64,000 nt of DNA from Allodiplogaster sudhausi. Lineage: Eukaryota > Nematoda > Chromadorea > Rhabditida > Diplogasteridae. The notes beneath the pieces are model-generated. The model did no database searches. It was given only the letters and a program-made list of their open reading frames with translations, and was not told where the DNA came from. The stretch spans positions 9,231,001-9,295,000 of the forward strand of contig CALZFC010000006.1 of assembly GCA_945643635.1 (NCBI GenBank). Direction: 5' to 3'. Made by a program: the position numbers and the translations under genes. Below, one piece after another: positions 62,780 to 64,000 of the stretch; the stretch's first letter is position 1, and every line of letters starts with the position of its first letter.

Positions 62780-62882
62780 GGAGGAGGAGAGGGGGAGAGA
62801 GAGGAGAAGAGAGGGGGGGGGGAGAGAGAGAGGAGAAGAGATAGAGAAAGAGAGAGGGGGAGAGAGAGACAGACTAGATTAG
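62780..62882. repeat. (GA)n/(GGGGA)n purine tract
   Basis: A purine-only stretch mixes GA runs with G blocks such as GAGGGGGGGGGGAGAG. Confidence 0.9.
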
Positions 62883-63012
62883 GAGAGAGAGTGAAAGAAA
62901 AAGTGAGAAAGAGATAGCCGAGACAGGCAGTTGGCAAAAGCTGCTGCTGTCGTGCTATGATGCACCGAGCAAATCTTAAATTTTGCTGCTCCTTCTCCTT
63001 TCTCTCTCTCTT

Positions 63013-63047
<35 letters not shown>

Positions 63048-63601
63048 TTCTTCTTTCTCTCTAATTTTTTTTTACTCTATCGTTTATCGCTCACTTGTTT
63101 ATTCAGATCACTTCCTCTAGATCACTCTTTCTCAACTCTTGTCACCTCTTTGGCTACTGGGCGAAAAAGCTCGTTCGTCCACCTCAAATATAGACTTATC
63201 AAAATGATTGTTTCTTTAAAAAAATTAATTCTTTATTTAATTAGCTTCATATTCTCCATCTGTCTTTCCTTGCCTTTTGTTCTCATCCTCCTGCTCTCTC
63301 TCTCTCTCTCACTCTCTCACTCTCGCTCACTCTCTCCTTCCTTCTCTCCAGTCAAGGAATGCGGTGACGAGACCACTGGCTAGCTGGCGGCTACTCCCTC
63401 CCCCCGCCCCTAGACTAGCCTTTCTCTCTCCCTCTGGACATGAGGCCTCTCTCACTCTCTCTCTTTCTCTCTCTCTCCTTCCCTCTCTTTCTCCCTCCAT
63501 CTCTCGGCCTTTCCCATCGATTGCCTCTCTCTCTCTTTCTCTCTATCTCATCCTCACCGCCTCCTCCTAGTAGTGGTTGGGTAGAGAGCTCCTCCTGGTG
63601 C

Positions 63602-63652
<51 letters not shown>

Positions 63653-63656
63653 TCTC
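63602..63656. repeat. (CT)n microsatellite
   Basis: A CT tract with TTTCT interruptions; another lies at 63445-63545. Confidence 0.95.
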
Positions 63657-64000
63657 TCTTTTCCTCGCTCCTTCTGGTGCCCACGGCTCGCGTACCAGTG
63701 TACCCCCCATCCCTTCGCCTTCACATTCGCTCCAAGCCAAGGCCTTTCTTTGTCTCATCTACTGCTTGTTTTATTACTATTTATATTTGGACATGTCCTA
63801 AATGTCTAACATAAGATATTCGTAACCATGTATTCTATTGCTATTATGTCTTCTACTTTTCAGCGATTCCAATTTCGACTTTTCAATTTTTGAGATAAAG
63901 ACTGAGTTATAGAGAGAGAGAGTGACAGAGAGAGAGAGAGAGAGAGAGAGAAAGCTTTGCCTGATGACAACTTCTTTGTATGAAATATGTACATACACTG

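Larger units (their letters stand above)
56004..64000. other. 8 kb gene-poor, microsatellite-rich region
   Basis: Only the unidentified first exon of the gene ending at 54165 is expected here. No other exon was recognised on either strand. CT tracts dominate up to about 61.4 kb. GA tracts dominate at 58.4 kb and from 61.6 to 62.9 kb, and CT returns from 63.0 kb. Confidence 0.55.

Overview
The window is a metazoan nuclear genome segment: genes with many short, mostly 45-700 bp introns, GT-AG splice sites (one GC-AG), AT-rich non-coding DNA and very abundant (CT)n/(GA)n microsatellites. Four genes have a strong 3' splice acceptor 0-18 bases before the start codon, as expected for spliced-leader trans-splicing, so a nematode is the most likely source. 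The species is not identified and the clade is an inference. Exon models were built by hand from splice signals, phase continuity and remembered family motifs; no alignment program was run.

Left third (1-23.5 kb, minus strand). In transcription order: mitochondrial processing peptidase alpha subunit (23501-19721, 516 aa), Ku80/XRCC5 (18997-12071, 752 aa), and a PP2A B'' subunit of the PPP2R3C/G5PR type (4709-993, 447 aa). A second PP2A B'' paralogue starts at 343 and leaves the window. All three complete models keep an open frame across every junction. The Ku80/PP2A boundary is duplicated: about 3.5-5.5 kb carries the real PP2A 5' end plus a dead Ku80 3' end, and about 10.4-12.7 kb carries the real Ku80 3' end plus a dead PP2A 5' end. 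Between the copies lie a 2.43 kb fold-back element and a plus-strand gene for a Lys/Glu-rich protein with a signal peptide. A GC-rich hAT-type miniature element sits in the second copy, and an inverted-repeat element with an integrase C-terminal fragment sits in a Ku80 intron.

Middle (23.5-35.8 kb): about 12 kb without a recognisable gene, filled with polypyrimidine tracts that nearly all have CT on the plus strand.

Right-centre (35.8-53.2 kb, plus strand): three tandem genes for protease-associated (PA) domain, transmembrane, RING-H2 ubiquitin ligases (RNF13/RNF167/goliath type). The first is long (698 aa); the second and third are a closer pair (about 445 aa) made by a roughly 5 kb tandem duplication. 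The second copy has lost one splice acceptor.

Right end (54.2-64 kb): a second Lys/Glu-rich protein gene on the minus strand (54165 to about 56003), clearly related to the one at 8.3-9.6 kb, then about 8 kb of microsatellite-rich DNA without a recognised gene. The conserved genes act in unrelated processes (mitochondrial protein import, DNA end joining, phosphatase targeting, membrane ubiquitin ligation); only the duplications link neighbours.
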